Positions 40,955 to 50,055 of a stretch of DNA of 64,000 nucleotides are shown here, one piece after another. Source of the DNA: Bog-159 sp049511415. Its GTDB lineage: Bacteria; Acidobacteriota; Terriglobia; Bryobacterales; Bryobacteraceae. A program made the translations under genes and the position numbers. The DNA lies in the NCBI GenBank assembly GCA_049511415.1, contig JBEKYC010000035.1, positions 1-64,000 of the forward strand. The letters run 5' to 3'. The notes beneath the pieces were generated by a model. It was not told the DNA's origin. It searched no databases and saw only the letters and a list, made by a program, of their open reading frames with translations. How positions within the stretch are numbered: position 1 is the first letter of the stretch; every line of letters begins with the position of its first letter.

Positions 40955-43420
40955 ATGGAAGAATATCAGCAATCATCCAACGGCGCGGGGCGGGAGATCG
41001 CGCGCCTGGCGCCCCGCCCGGAAAGCACGCTGCCCGCGCCTCTCGGTTTGGACGCGGCGCGCGGCGGAGTCAAACGGGAATACGCTGGCGTCCTCGAATA
41101 CTGGCAGATGGTGCGGCGGCATAAAGCTACCGTGCTCATCATTTCCCTGCTGGGAGCGGTGGCGGGCTTCCTATATACGCTTCCCCAGCCGCGCGTCTAT
41201 CAAGCGCACACCACGATCGAAGTGCAAGGCCTGAATGAAGATTTCCTGGGCCTGCACAACGTCAGTCCGACGGTCAGCCCGACCAGCAACTACTATCCCG
41301 ACTTCGATATCCAGACGCAAGTCAAAATCCTGCAAAGCGAGTCATTGGCCAAGAGTGTGGTGGCCGATCTGGAGAAGAACGCGCCGCCCGAAAACATGCG
41401 TCCGCCCGACCGGCTGACGGCCTGGAAAAAGGCCCTGAAGATCGATCCTCCCAGCCAGGACGAACTATGGAAGCTGGCCATCGCCACGGCTGCCGGAACC
41501 GTGCGCGTGCGCGCCTCCGGCACCAACCGCATCGTGGACATCACCTGCGACTCCACACAGCCCCAGGTGGCCGCGGCATTTGCCAACACGCTGACCCGCG
41601 AGTTCATCGAACAGAATCTGGAGGCCCGCTGGAAAAGCACCGAGTTCGTCGGCAACTGGCTGACCAAGCAACTGCAGGACATCAAAACCAAGCTCGAAAA
41701 GGATGACGACGAGCTGAATTCCTATGCGCGGTCTTCCGGCCTGACTTTTACGGACGAAAAGACCAGCGTGGAGGAGGATAAGCTGCGCTCCCTGCAAAAG
41801 GACCTGCTGCAGGCTCAGTCGGATCGGGTGGCCAAGGAATCCAAGTACGAAATGGCGGCCAATAGTCCGCCCGAGGCCCTGCCCGACGTGCTGGACGATT
41901 CCGCCCTGCGGGACGACGAAACCAACCTGACCGAGCTCAGCCGGAAATACGCCGAGCTGCGCATCGCGCTCACTCCCCAGAACCCGGAAGTGCGCCGCGT
42001 GCAGGCGCAAATCACTCTGATGGAAAACACCATCAAACAGGAGCGCGCCAACATTCTGACGCGGATCAAGAACGACTACATCGCCGCGCAGCGCCGCGAA
42101 AAGTTGATGACGGCGTCCTATCTGGCGGAGGTGAAGCTGGTCTCGGACCAATCCGAGAAGACCACCCATTACGGCATCCTGAAGCGGGAAGTGGATACCA
42201 CGCGTTCGTTGTACGAAACCATGCTGCAGCGCATGAAAGAGGCCAGCGTGGCTTCCGCCCTCCGCGCCAGCAACATCCGCGTGGTAGACCCCGCCGAAAC
42301 GCCCGACATTCCCTATAAGCCGAATGTCTTCCGCTTCGTCACCATGGGACTCATGGCCGGCATCTGTTTCGGCGTCAGCCTGGTGGTGCTGCGCGAACGC
42401 GCCGACCGCACGCTGCACGACCCCGGCGATATTGCCTATTACCTGCATCTTCCGGAGTTGGGGGTGGTTCCCACGGCCAATGTGGAACTCACGTCGCGGG
42501 GATTCCGGGTGGCGCGTTCCGCGCAACCCCGTCCGGCCGCCGTGCTGGACTTGAATGCGCCGGCCGCAGCGGGAAGTTCCGGCCTGGACGACCGCGTGGA
42601 GTTAGTCACCTGGGTGCGCAAGAAATCCCTGATCGCCGAGTCGTTCCGCACCACCCTGACCTCGATCCTGTTTTCCGGCCGCAACGGATCCCGGCCGCAT
42701 GTGATCGTGCTCTCCAGCGCCAGCCCAAAAGAGGGTAAGACCACGGTGGTCTGCAACCTGAGCATCGCGCTGGCGGAAATCAATCATGACGTGCTGATCA
42801 TCGACGCCGATCTGCGGCGGCCCCGGATGCATAACGTGTTCGGGTTGAAGAACGACGACAACGGCCTGAGCGAACTGCTGCTGAAACAGCAGCACCTGGA
42901 CGATGCGGATCTGCGCGGCGCAGTGCGGGCCACCGCCATTCCCAATCTGTACGTGCTGCCCGCCGGCCGGGCCCGCGTCAACGCCGCCAGCCTGTTGCAC
43001 TCCGAACGCCTGCCGGAACTGCTCAGTGGCCTGCGGCAGCGGTATGACACCATCCTGATCGACACGCCGCCGATGGTGAACATCCCGGATGCGCGCGTGA
43101 TGGCGCGCCTGGCCGACGGAGTGATTCTGATTCTGCGCTCCGCCCACACCACGCGGGATGCCGCCCTGCTGGCCAAGCAGCGATTTCTGGACGACGGCAT
43201 CGAGGTGATGGGCACCGTGCTGAATAACTGGAATCCCAACACACCCGGCTACGGCTACTATCAGAATTACTACGAAGGCTACTTCCACTACATCAACGAC
43301 GGCGGATCGAACGGCAATGGCAACGGCAGCCGCAACGGCCATCACGGTGGAAGCAGCCGCGCCAGCCGCAAGAAAGACGCCATCGCGCTCGAAAGCGCGC
43401 GCAGCGTCGAAGGCGATTAG
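40955..43420 (+). CDS. polysaccharide co-polymerase / tyrosine autokinase (Wzc/BY-kinase)
   Basis: 821 residues. Wzz domain with first membrane helix (about 53-72), a long periplasmic coiled-coil/GNVR region, a second helix (about 467-487), then the cytoplasmic kinase. Walker A is SPKEGKTTVVCN (about residue 590), Walker A' VLIIDADLRRPRMHN, Walker B TILIDTPPMVN. The C-terminus has a Tyr cluster (YGYYQNYYEGYFHYI, about 766-781), the autophosphorylation site, then an unusual Asn/Gly/Ser-rich and basic tail of about 40 residues. It sets chain length and gates export with the Wza-type protein. Confidence 0.95.
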   Translation: MEEYQQSSNGAGREIARLAPRPESTLPAPLGLDAARGGVKREYAGVLEYWQMVRRHKATVLIISLLGAVAGFLYTLPQPRVYQAHTTIEVQGLNEDFLGLHNVSPTVSPTSNYYPDFDIQTQVKILQSESLAKSVVADLEKNAPPENMRPPDRLTAWKKALKIDPPSQDELWKLAIATAAGTVRVRASGTNRIVDITCDSTQPQVAAAFANTLTREFIEQNLEARWKSTEFVGNWLTKQLQDIKTKLEKDDDELNSYARSSGLTFTDEKTSVEEDKLRSLQKDLLQAQSDRVAKESKYEMAANSPPEALPDVLDDSALRDDETNLTELSRKYAELRIALTPQNPEVRRVQAQITLMENTIKQERANILTRIKNDYIAAQRREKLMTASYLAEVKLVSDQSEKTTHYGILKREVDTTRSLYETMLQRMKEASVASALRASNIRVVDPAETPDIPYKPNVFRFVTMGLMAGICFGVSLVVLRERADRTLHDPGDIAYYLHLPELGVVPTANVELTSRGFRVARSAQPRPAAVLDLNAPAAAGSSGLDDRVELVTWVRKKSLIAESFRTTLTSILFSGRNGSRPHVIVLSSASPKEGKTTVVCNLSIALAEINHDVLIIDADLRRPRMHNVFGLKNDDNGLSELLLKQQHLDDADLRGAVRATAIPNLYVLPAGRARVNAASLLHSERLPELLSGLRQRYDTILIDTPPMVNIPDARVMARLADGVILILRSAHTTRDAALLAKQRFLDDGIEVMGTVLNNWNPNTPGYGYYQNYYEGYFHYINDGGSNGNGNGSRNGHHGGSSRASRKKDAIALESARSVEGD

Positions 43421-43452
43421 CTGGAACCGCTCGGCAGGCGCGATCCAAACCC

Positions 43453-45249
43453 ATGTGCGGCATAGCCGGCATCTTTCGTATCGGCGGTGACACCAGTCCC
43501 GCGGACCGCTGCGCCGTGGAGCGTATGTCCACCGCCGAATGGCATCGCGGTCCCGACGATGGGGGCCTGTTCCAGGACACGCATGCGGTCCTCGGGCATC
43601 GCCGCCTCTCCATTATCGATCTCTCGCCGACCGGTCACCAGCCCATGTCGAACGAGGATGCCACCGTCTGGGTGACCTACAACGGAGAAGTCTACAACCA
43701 TGCCGAGCTGGCCGCGGAACTCTCCGCGCACCGGTTCCGTTCCCGCTGCGATACCGAAGTGCTGCTGCACGGGTATGAGGAGTGGGGCATGGAAGGGCTT
43801 CTGCGCCGACTGCGCGGCATGTTCGCCTTCGCCATTTACGACACCCGCGGCGCGCAACCGGTGTGTCTGCTGGCGCGCGACCGCCTGGGAATCAAGCCCC
43901 TGTATTACGTCGCACATCCGGATTCCATCGCCTTTGCGTCGGAAGTGAAGGCATTGGTAGTGTCCGGCTTAGTCCCCAATCAGAAAAATCCGCATGCGAT
44001 TGCGGGATTGCTCCTCCTGGGATCGGTGCCGGCGCCCGCGACCGGCGTGCAAGGAGTCACTTGCCTGCTGCCCGGCCATTTTATGGTGGTGGGCCGGAAT
44101 GGCTTCGCCACGCACAAATATTGGGATCCGGACACAGCCGGGTCCGACGCGCCGCGGGCCGGTTTGCGGGAGACGCTGCAGGACGCCGTCAGCCGCCATC
44201 TGGTCAGCGACGTGCCCCTCGGCGTATTCCTCAGCGGTGGCGTGGATTCAGCCGCCCTAGTCGCGGTCGCCAACCGTGCCAAGCCTTCGCTCACCACCTT
44301 GACGGTCGTCTTCGACGAACGCGAGTTCAGCGAAGGCGCGGAAGCCCGCCGCATCGCGCAGAGCTTCCATACCGATCACCGCGAGATCCGGGTTACCAGC
44401 CAGGATTTCATCGACGAATTGCCCAACGTCCTGCGGGTGATGGACCAACCCACCAACGACGGCGTGAATACATACTTCGTCTCCCGCGCGGCCCGCCAGG
44501 CCGGCCTGACTGTGGTCCTCTCGGGCCTCGGCGGCGACGAGGTGTTCGGCGGTTACAAGCACAATCACTGGCTAGCGCGCCACGGCAACTCCATCCGCCG
44601 CTTCTCCGCGCTGCCGCGCTTCCTGCGCCAGACCGTGCTCTCCACCGCCGTGGGCTACGGCCGTCTGCGCGGACGCGAAAACTGGATGCGCCTGTCGAAC
44701 CTGGAAGACGGCGTGAACGAAGCCGGCCTGTATCTGGCGCTGCGCGGCTTCTTCGCGCCGCAGCAGGTGCGTGCGTTATTGGATGTCGACGAGCGCGAGG
44801 TGCGCACCGTGGCCGGAGAATATCTGACGGCGCCGGTCTTTCGCCACTTGGAGATGCAGCGCTACCTGCACGATCAGCTCCTGCGCGATACCGACGTCTT
44901 CAGCATGGCCCACTCCATCGAAGTGCGCGTGCCGTACCTGGATCACCAGCTAGTGGAACAAGCCGGACGCCTGGCTTCCACGCCTGCGCGCGCGGCCGGC
45001 AACAAGCCGCTGCTCACCGAGGCCGTCGGCGACGCCCTGGTCTTCGAAGCCGCCCGCCGCGGCAAGCGCGGCTTCTCGTTTCCGTTCGGCAAGTGGATGA
45101 AGCAACACAGCCCCGAGCTTCGCGAAATGGCTTTGGCCGGCGGATGCCTGAATCGCCGCGCCATCACGCACATGTGGAACCAGTTCGATAACGGACGCCT
45201 GCATTGGTCCCGCGCCTGGATGCTGGCCGTCATCGGAGCAGGGAAGTAG
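43453..45249 (+). CDS. asnB: asparagine synthase (glutamine-hydrolysing), polysaccharide-cluster type
   Basis: 598 residues. The N-terminal Ntn glutaminase begins MCGIAGIF, so Cys becomes residue 1 after Met removal; it has FNGEVYN-like TYNGEVYNH and DTEVLLHGYE. The synthase domain has SGGVDSAALVAV (about residue 260) and a later GLGGDEVFGGYK. Such proteins in sugar clusters often amidate uronic acids or other carboxylates rather than make free asparagine; which applies here is unknown. It follows the autokinase by 32 bases and the exporter permease starts two bases after its stop. Confidence 0.93.
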   Translation: MCGIAGIFRIGGDTSPADRCAVERMSTAEWHRGPDDGGLFQDTHAVLGHRRLSIIDLSPTGHQPMSNEDATVWVTYNGEVYNHAELAAELSAHRFRSRCDTEVLLHGYEEWGMEGLLRRLRGMFAFAIYDTRGAQPVCLLARDRLGIKPLYYVAHPDSIAFASEVKALVVSGLVPNQKNPHAIAGLLLLGSVPAPATGVQGVTCLLPGHFMVVGRNGFATHKYWDPDTAGSDAPRAGLRETLQDAVSRHLVSDVPLGVFLSGGVDSAALVAVANRAKPSLTTLTVVFDEREFSEGAEARRIAQSFHTDHREIRVTSQDFIDELPNVLRVMDQPTNDGVNTYFVSRAARQAGLTVVLSGLGGDEVFGGYKHNHWLARHGNSIRRFSALPRFLRQTVLSTAVGYGRLRGRENWMRLSNLEDGVNEAGLYLALRGFFAPQQVRALLDVDEREVRTVAGEYLTAPVFRHLEMQRYLHDQLLRDTDVFSMAHSIEVRVPYLDHQLVEQAGRLASTPARAAGNKPLLTEAVGDALVFEAARRGKRGFSFPFGKWMKQHSPELREMALAGGCLNRRAITHMWNQFDNGRLHWSRAWMLAVIGAGK

Positions 45250-45251
45250 CC

Positions 45252-46085
45252 ATGGCCGCCGAAGCCGTTCCCGTCCTCATCCTGCGGCCCTCCAAAGGAT
45301 TTCTGCGCCTGGATCTGCAGGCGCTCTGGGAATACCGCGAGCTGCTGTATTTCCTGGTGTGGCGCGATATCAAGGTCCGCTATAAGCAGACCGCCCTGGG
45401 CGCCGCATGGGCCATCCTGCAGCCGGTGATGACCATGCTGGTCTTCAGCGTGTTCTTCGGACGCTTGGCGAAAGTCCCGTCCGACGGCGTGCCGTACCCG
45501 GTGTTCGCTTACGTCGCGCTGCTGCCATGGCAGCTTTTCGCCTTCGCCCTGACTGAATCGAGCAATAGCCTGGTGGCCAGCCAGAACCTGATCACCAAAG
45601 TCTATTTTCCGCGCCTGGTGATTCCCATCGCCTCCGTGCTCGCAGGCCTGGTGGATTTCGGCATTTCTTTTCTGGTTCTGCTGGTGATGATGCTGTATTA
45701 CGGCATCGTGCCCACCGCCGCCGTGGCGCTGCTGCCGCTGTTCCTGCTGCTGGCCGTGGTGACCGCCCTGGCCGTCGGGCTGTGGCTCTCCGCGCTAAAC
45801 GTTAAGTATCGCGATGTGCGCTATACGATCCCGTTTCTGACGCAGTTCTGGATGTTCGCGACACCGGTCGCGTATCCCAGCAGCCTGGTGCCGGCGCGTC
45901 TGCGTCCGCTTTATGGACTCAATCCCATGGCTGGTGTAGTGGAAGGATTCCGCTGGGCGCTGCTCGGCAAGACGCACGCGCCGGGACCGCTGCTGTGGGT
46001 TTCCGTAGCCGCCGTGGGTGTGCTGCTGATCGGCGGATTGCGCTACTTCCGGAAGACGGAGAGCACCTTCGCGGACGTTGTGTAG
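45252..46085 (+). CDS. ABC-2 type polysaccharide exporter permease (Wzm-like)
   Basis: 277 residues from the ATG at 45252, two bases after the asnB stop. The cytoplasmic N-terminus ends in ELLYFLVWRDIKVRYKQT, the conserved amphipathic gate-helix motif, then ALGAAWAILQPVMTMLVFSV. Six hydrophobic segments are visible, with the family phrase SALNVKYRDVRYTIPF near the C-terminal half and ATPVAYP after it. It pairs with the Wzt-like ATPase to move lipid-linked glycan across the inner membrane. Confidence 0.94.
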   Translation: MAAEAVPVLILRPSKGFLRLDLQALWEYRELLYFLVWRDIKVRYKQTALGAAWAILQPVMTMLVFSVFFGRLAKVPSDGVPYPVFAYVALLPWQLFAFALTESSNSLVASQNLITKVYFPRLVIPIASVLAGLVDFGISFLVLLVMMLYYGIVPTAAVALLPLFLLLAVVTALAVGLWLSALNVKYRDVRYTIPFLTQFWMFATPVAYPSSLVPARLRPLYGLNPMAGVVEGFRWALLGKTHAPGPLLWVSVAAVGVLLIGGLRYFRKTESTFADVV

Positions 46086-46093
46086 GGTCGGAT

Positions 46094-46387
46094 ATGGAAA
46101 TCGCGCAAATGGCTTTGTGCTTCCTGGTGGCCTTGGGAGCCAGTGCGATTTACGCCCTGTGGCTGGGCGGATATGCGGTCCGGCACAACTGGGATGAGCA
46201 GTATGCCCGGTCCCGCGCGGCCCTCGTACCGTACTTGATTGGGGCGGCCGGGCTGGTGTTCTATCTGCTGTTCCGGGCAAAGACCGGGCACTTGGAATGG
46301 CCGCGCTGGGCTATGCTCGGGCTTCTGTTCGGCGGCAGCCTGTGTTCGATCATGGTGCGGCGCCGCCTGCGTGCCAGTGGTAAATAG
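46094..46387 (+). CDS. small three-helix membrane protein between exporter subunits
   Basis: 97 residues from the ATG at 46094, eight bases after the permease. Three hydrophobic stretches: ALCFLVALGASAIYALWLGG, LVPYLIGAAGLVFYLLF, and AMLGLLFGGSLCSIMV, ending in a basic RRRLRASGK tail. No known motif. Its place between Wzm- and Wzt-like genes, with tight spacing on both sides, suggests an accessory of the exporter. Confidence 0.75.
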   Translation: MEIAQMALCFLVALGASAIYALWLGGYAVRHNWDEQYARSRAALVPYLIGAAGLVFYLLFRAKTGHLEWPRWAMLGLLFGGSLCSIMVRRRLRASGK

Positions 46388-46388
46388 C

Positions 46389-47714
46389 TTGAGTGACATC
46401 GCCATTCGCGTCGACAAGTTGGGCAAACGCTACGCCATCGGCAAGCGCATCCACTACAGGACCTTGCGCGAATCCATAACGGACGTGGCCCTGGCTCCGT
46501 TCCGCGCTTTACGCCGCAAACGCCCGCCCGTCGAAGACCTGGATCATATCTGGGCGGTGCGCGACGTCTCCTTCGAAATCCCGCGCGGCGATGTAGTGGG
46601 CGTCATCGGGCGCAACGGCGCCGGCAAGTCCACGCTGCTCAAACTGCTCTCCCGCATCACCGAGCCTACCGAAGGCTATGCCGAAATCCGCGGCCGCGTC
46701 GGTTCGCTGCTCGAAGTGGGGACCGGTTTCAATAACGAGCTCACCGGGCGCGAGAACGTCTACCTGAACGGCGCCATCCTCGGCATGCGCAGAGCCGAAA
46801 TCAACCGCAAATTCGATGAAATCGTGGCGTTTGCCGAAGTCGAAAAATTCCTCGACACGCCGGTCAAGCATTATTCGAGCGGTATGTACATGCGCCTGGC
46901 CTTCGCGGTGGCCGCGCACCTGGAGCCCGAAATCATGGTGGTCGACGAAGTGCTGGCCGTGGGCGACGCCGCCTTCCAGAAGAAGTGCCTCAACAAAATG
47001 CAGGATGTGGGACGCGCCGGCTGCACCGTGATCTTCGTCTCGCACAGCATGCCGGCCATCGCCCGCCTGTGCCCCAAGACCATCCTGCTGGATGCCGGCC
47101 GGCTGGTGCAATATGGCGCCACCCACGACGTGGTGGGCCAATACCTGCGGTCCGATACTGGCAGTTGCGCCGCCCGCCGTTGGCCGGACCGTGCCTCGGC
47201 TCCAGGCAATGCCGTCGCCAAGCTTCGCTCCGTGCGCGTGCGCAGCATCGCGGACGAAACCCTCGAAACCACCGATGTGCGCCAGGCGGTCGGTATCGAA
47301 ATGGAATTCGAGGTGCTGACGCCCGGCTACATCCTGACGCCCAATTTCATCTTTCACAACGACGAAGGCGTTTGTCTGTTCGCGGCCCACGAAAACGATG
47401 CGGCATGGCGGCACAAGCCGCGCGTGCCGGGAGTGTACTCCACCACCGCCTGGATTCCCGGCGACCTGTTGGCGGAAGGCACGCACTTCGTGGGCGCGTC
47501 GGTGAGCACCATGTTTCCCCTCCACGTGCACATCCATGAGCCTGACGCTGTGGCGTTCCACGTGGTCGACAACTCGCAGGGCGATTCCGCGCGCGGCGAT
47601 TTTACCGGCGAGATGCCGGGTGTCATGCGCCCCATGCTGGAGTGGTCCACGCGTTATTCGGGGGAAACTTCGGAAGCGGCCGACGGGGCGGCTCTCAGCG
47701 AGGTCAGCCGCTGA
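46389..47714 (+). CDS. ABC exporter ATPase with glycan-binding C-terminal domain (Wzt-like), TTG start likely
   Basis: 441 residues if started at TTG 46389, which gives the usual SDIAIRVDKLGKRYAIGK opening; GTGs at 46371/46377 are alternatives. Walker A GRNGAGKST (about 73), signature YSSGMYMRLAFAV (about 161), Walker B IMVVDEVLAVGD (about 181) and switch His in FVSHSM. From about 275 onward there is a beta-rich Wzt-C-type domain that recognises the finished glycan end. Presence of this domain suggests that a terminal modification signals export. The 3' end overlaps the convergent methyltransferase gene by 11 bases. Confidence 0.93.
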   Translation: MSDIAIRVDKLGKRYAIGKRIHYRTLRESITDVALAPFRALRRKRPPVEDLDHIWAVRDVSFEIPRGDVVGVIGRNGAGKSTLLKLLSRITEPTEGYAEIRGRVGSLLEVGTGFNNELTGRENVYLNGAILGMRRAEINRKFDEIVAFAEVEKFLDTPVKHYSSGMYMRLAFAVAAHLEPEIMVVDEVLAVGDAAFQKKCLNKMQDVGRAGCTVIFVSHSMPAIARLCPKTILLDAGRLVQYGATHDVVGQYLRSDTGSCAARRWPDRASAPGNAVAKLRSVRVRSIADETLETTDVRQAVGIEMEFEVLTPGYILTPNFIFHNDEGVCLFAAHENDAAWRHKPRVPGVYSTTAWIPGDLLAEGTHFVGASVSTMFPLHVHIHEPDAVAFHVVDNSQGDSARGDFTGEMPGVMRPMLEWSTRYSGETSEAADGAALSEVSR

Positions 47715-48669
47715 TACGCTCGATCCAAAAGCTGGCCGGAGGAGACGGTGCGTGGCCATCCAGATCGAACGCCGCGGCGACCTTACCGGGGTATTTCCAA
47801 TGCATGTACCTCGCGGCCCACATCACCCGGAACGCGCGATTGAAGCTCAAGAACGCCTGCAACAGATATTGCTCGTTCCAGAACCAACCCTCTTCGACGG
47901 CCCATTTTCTCGGGTACTCAAAAGGGATGAAGATGTCATGCACGTGGACCAGAACCCCCTCCTGAAGCCGGGGCAGAATTTCCAGGAATTCGTAATTGAC
48001 GTCGCTGCCTAGTTTCGCCACGTGGCTGGAATCGATGAATAGAATGTCGTTGGCGGCCAGTTCGCAAAAGCGCGCCATCGGCGCCTGCTGCACGGGCGAT
48101 TGGATCAGCTCCGATAAGTTGCCGCACCGCGAAAGTAAGTCTTGCTTGGGAAACGGTTCAATGGCCGTGAACTTACATCGGTACGCCGGGTCGTCTTCCC
48201 GGTTCTTTCCGATCGCCAGCGAACTGACCAGAGTGGAGAAGCCGCTGCCTATCTCCACAATGCGCGCCGGCCGATGTTTCCGCACCATACAATAGAGCAT
48301 CTCCGCATCGGCGTCGAAGAAGTTGCCGTTGTGCAGAAAGAACGGGCATTCGCCCTCCGGCGCATCCTTGGGGAAGCGGCTGTACTCGCTGCGGTAGGCC
48401 GCCGACACAGACTCGAGAAGCTCCAGTTGAGCGGTATCCCGCATATCGATGCCGGCGGGCAGCCGCGGCTCGTTCCACAGACGCGCTTCGGTTTCCGCCA
48501 GATTCGGGATGGCCGAGTAGTAATGCACGGGCGTGACATGATAGCCGCGGCGTTCCCAAATGGCGAAATAACGCTTGTCGCGCAGGATGCCGGTCGGGAG
48601 GAGCTGCGCGATCAACCGCGCGACTGCCGCACGCCCGTTTCGATAAAGTCGCTTGGGAACAGTTGCCAC
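47704..48669 (-). CDS. SAM-dependent methyltransferase, inverted within the cluster
   Basis: 321 residues from a GTG. YHVTPVHYYSAIPN at the N-terminal side, then the Rossmann motif RIVEIGSGFSTLVSSLA, ILFIDSSHVAKLGSDVNYEF and GVLVHVHDIFIPFEYP: class I methyltransferase of the Methyltransf_24 type. It is clearly paralogous to the gene at 51252 on the other strand. It is the only minus-strand gene in the cluster and overlaps the Wzt-like gene by 11 bases. Its substrate is probably a sugar of the exported glycan. Confidence 0.85.
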   Translation of the reverse strand: MATVPKRLYRNGRAAVARLIAQLLPTGILRDKRYFAIWERRGYHVTPVHYYSAIPNLAETEARLWNEPRLPAGIDMRDTAQLELLESVSAAYRSEYSRFPKDAPEGECPFFLHNGNFFDADAEMLYCMVRKHRPARIVEIGSGFSTLVSSLAIGKNREDDPAYRCKFTAIEPFPKQDLLSRCGNLSELIQSPVQQAPMARFCELAANDILFIDSSHVAKLGSDVNYEFLEILPRLQEGVLVHVHDIFIPFEYPRKWAVEEGWFWNEQYLLQAFLSFNRAFRVMWAARYMHWKYPGKVAAAFDLDGHAPSPPASFWIERISG

Positions 48670-48766
48670 GCCCTTTCGGAATCCTCAGCCCCGAAGTTTA
48701 CCAGCTTTCGCGATCCTGACCGAATGCGCATAGATGCCGTATGCGTCCTCCGGGAGGGGGACATCT

Positions 48767-50047
48767 GTGGTTATTGAGGGAAAGGCCGCGATTGGTACGT
48801 TCTGCGTGTTGCTGGGCATCGCGCTGACCAGTTACGGCCCTCTAAAGGCCGCCTCCCGCAGGAACTTTCGCCTGGCGGTACTTGGCTTGTGGGCCGCCAC
48901 CCGCTTCGGCTTGTTCACCACGGTTTACGGTTTCCTGGGCTTCAGCCCGCAATCCGATATCAACGCTTATTTCTCAGAGGGCAGAGCCGCGACCGCGGGG
49001 CTTTTGGTCTACCGTGACTTTAGCTCGAGTTATGCGCCACTCTTCCCGTATGCAATCGGTGCCGCGCTGAAATGGGTCTGGGCATCGCCAAAGGTGATCG
49101 TCCTGCTGGCGATCCTGGCCGAGGGCGCCTCGCTGCTGCTCTGGATGAATATAGCGGAGCGCCTGCTGCCACTCATCGATGCACGGCGCGCCGCGCTGCT
49201 CTATGTAGCCAGCGCGACCCCTCTAGTCAACGTTGCGGTGGAAGGACAAAATCAGGTATGGGTATCGGCACTCCTAGCGGCCGCCGCGTGGCTGTACGCG
49301 AGGGAGAGAACAGGGCTAGCAGCCGTAGTCCTTAGTGTTCCCACGGTCCTCGTCAAATTCCTTGCCGCCTTTGCTTTGCCCGCCTTCGCCTCGTGGCACA
49401 AACGGCGCGTCGCGTTCGTGGCCGTTTTTGCGTTGTTGCCTGCTGTCGTCTACGGGACGCTGGCCGCGAGCGGCACAGACATCCTGGTGCCCTTGAAGAT
49501 TCAAGGTACAGATCAAACGTCGGGGGGCATTCCGTTCTTGGTGCAGGGTGTCCTGGTACCCTTCGGCGTCCTGGTTCCGCCCCGAATATTCGATGCGCTC
49601 ACAGTTACTGCCCTTGGGGCTTTATGGCTTTGGTTCCTGCGCAAGAGACCTCGCGTCCCAGCACAGGCCGTCCTCTGGGCGCTGGTAATGATCATCACGA
49701 CCCTCTTGATATCCAGCAAGAAAGCATATGCATCATACCTCGTGATGACGTTTTATCCAATCTGCGCGCTGGCGGCGGCGCGGGTGGCAAACTGGTGGAG
49801 AACAGCGATATTCGGCATATTCAGCGCAGCCGCTATGATCGAACGGACGTTGTGGTTCCGGTGGCTGGGTTCAAGACCCCTGTCCGAGATCTTCCTCCAT
49901 CCCACAGTCGGCGTATGGCGGCCTGGAGTGCCCGTGCTCGTCTGTACTGACCTGTTTTTAATTGCGTCGTACGCTTGGCTTTGGAACCTGGGCCGAACAC
50001 ACCTCGAAGCTCTCGCGGAGACGCCAAAGACGGCGGCCTCCCACTAA
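48767..50047 (+). CDS. GT87-like polytopic mannosyltransferase-type membrane protein
   Basis: 426 residues from the GTG at 48767, seven bases after a GGGAGGGGG; an ATG at 48734 is upstream of that RBS. About ten hydrophobic helices. The periplasmic loop SDINAYFSEGRAA...YRDFSSSYAPLFPY is the acidic-motif region of polyprenyl-phosphate-sugar-dependent GT-C enzymes (GT87/PIG-M type). It should add a sugar on the outer face of the inner membrane. Part of this gene is AT-rich for the neighbourhood (26 G/C of 60 at 49681-49740), suggesting separate ancestry. Confidence 0.8.
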   Translation: MVIEGKAAIGTFCVLLGIALTSYGPLKAASRRNFRLAVLGLWAATRFGLFTTVYGFLGFSPQSDINAYFSEGRAATAGLLVYRDFSSSYAPLFPYAIGAALKWVWASPKVIVLLAILAEGASLLLWMNIAERLLPLIDARRAALLYVASATPLVNVAVEGQNQVWVSALLAAAAWLYARERTGLAAVVLSVPTVLVKFLAAFALPAFASWHKRRVAFVAVFALLPAVVYGTLAASGTDILVPLKIQGTDQTSGGIPFLVQGVLVPFGVLVPPRIFDALTVTALGALWLWFLRKRPRVPAQAVLWALVMIITTLLISSKKAYASYLVMTFYPICALAAARVANWWRTAIFGIFSAAAMIERTLWFRWLGSRPLSEIFLHPTVGVWRPGVPVLVCTDLFLIASYAWLWNLGRTHLEALAETPKTAASH

Positions 50048-50055
50048 GCGTCCAA

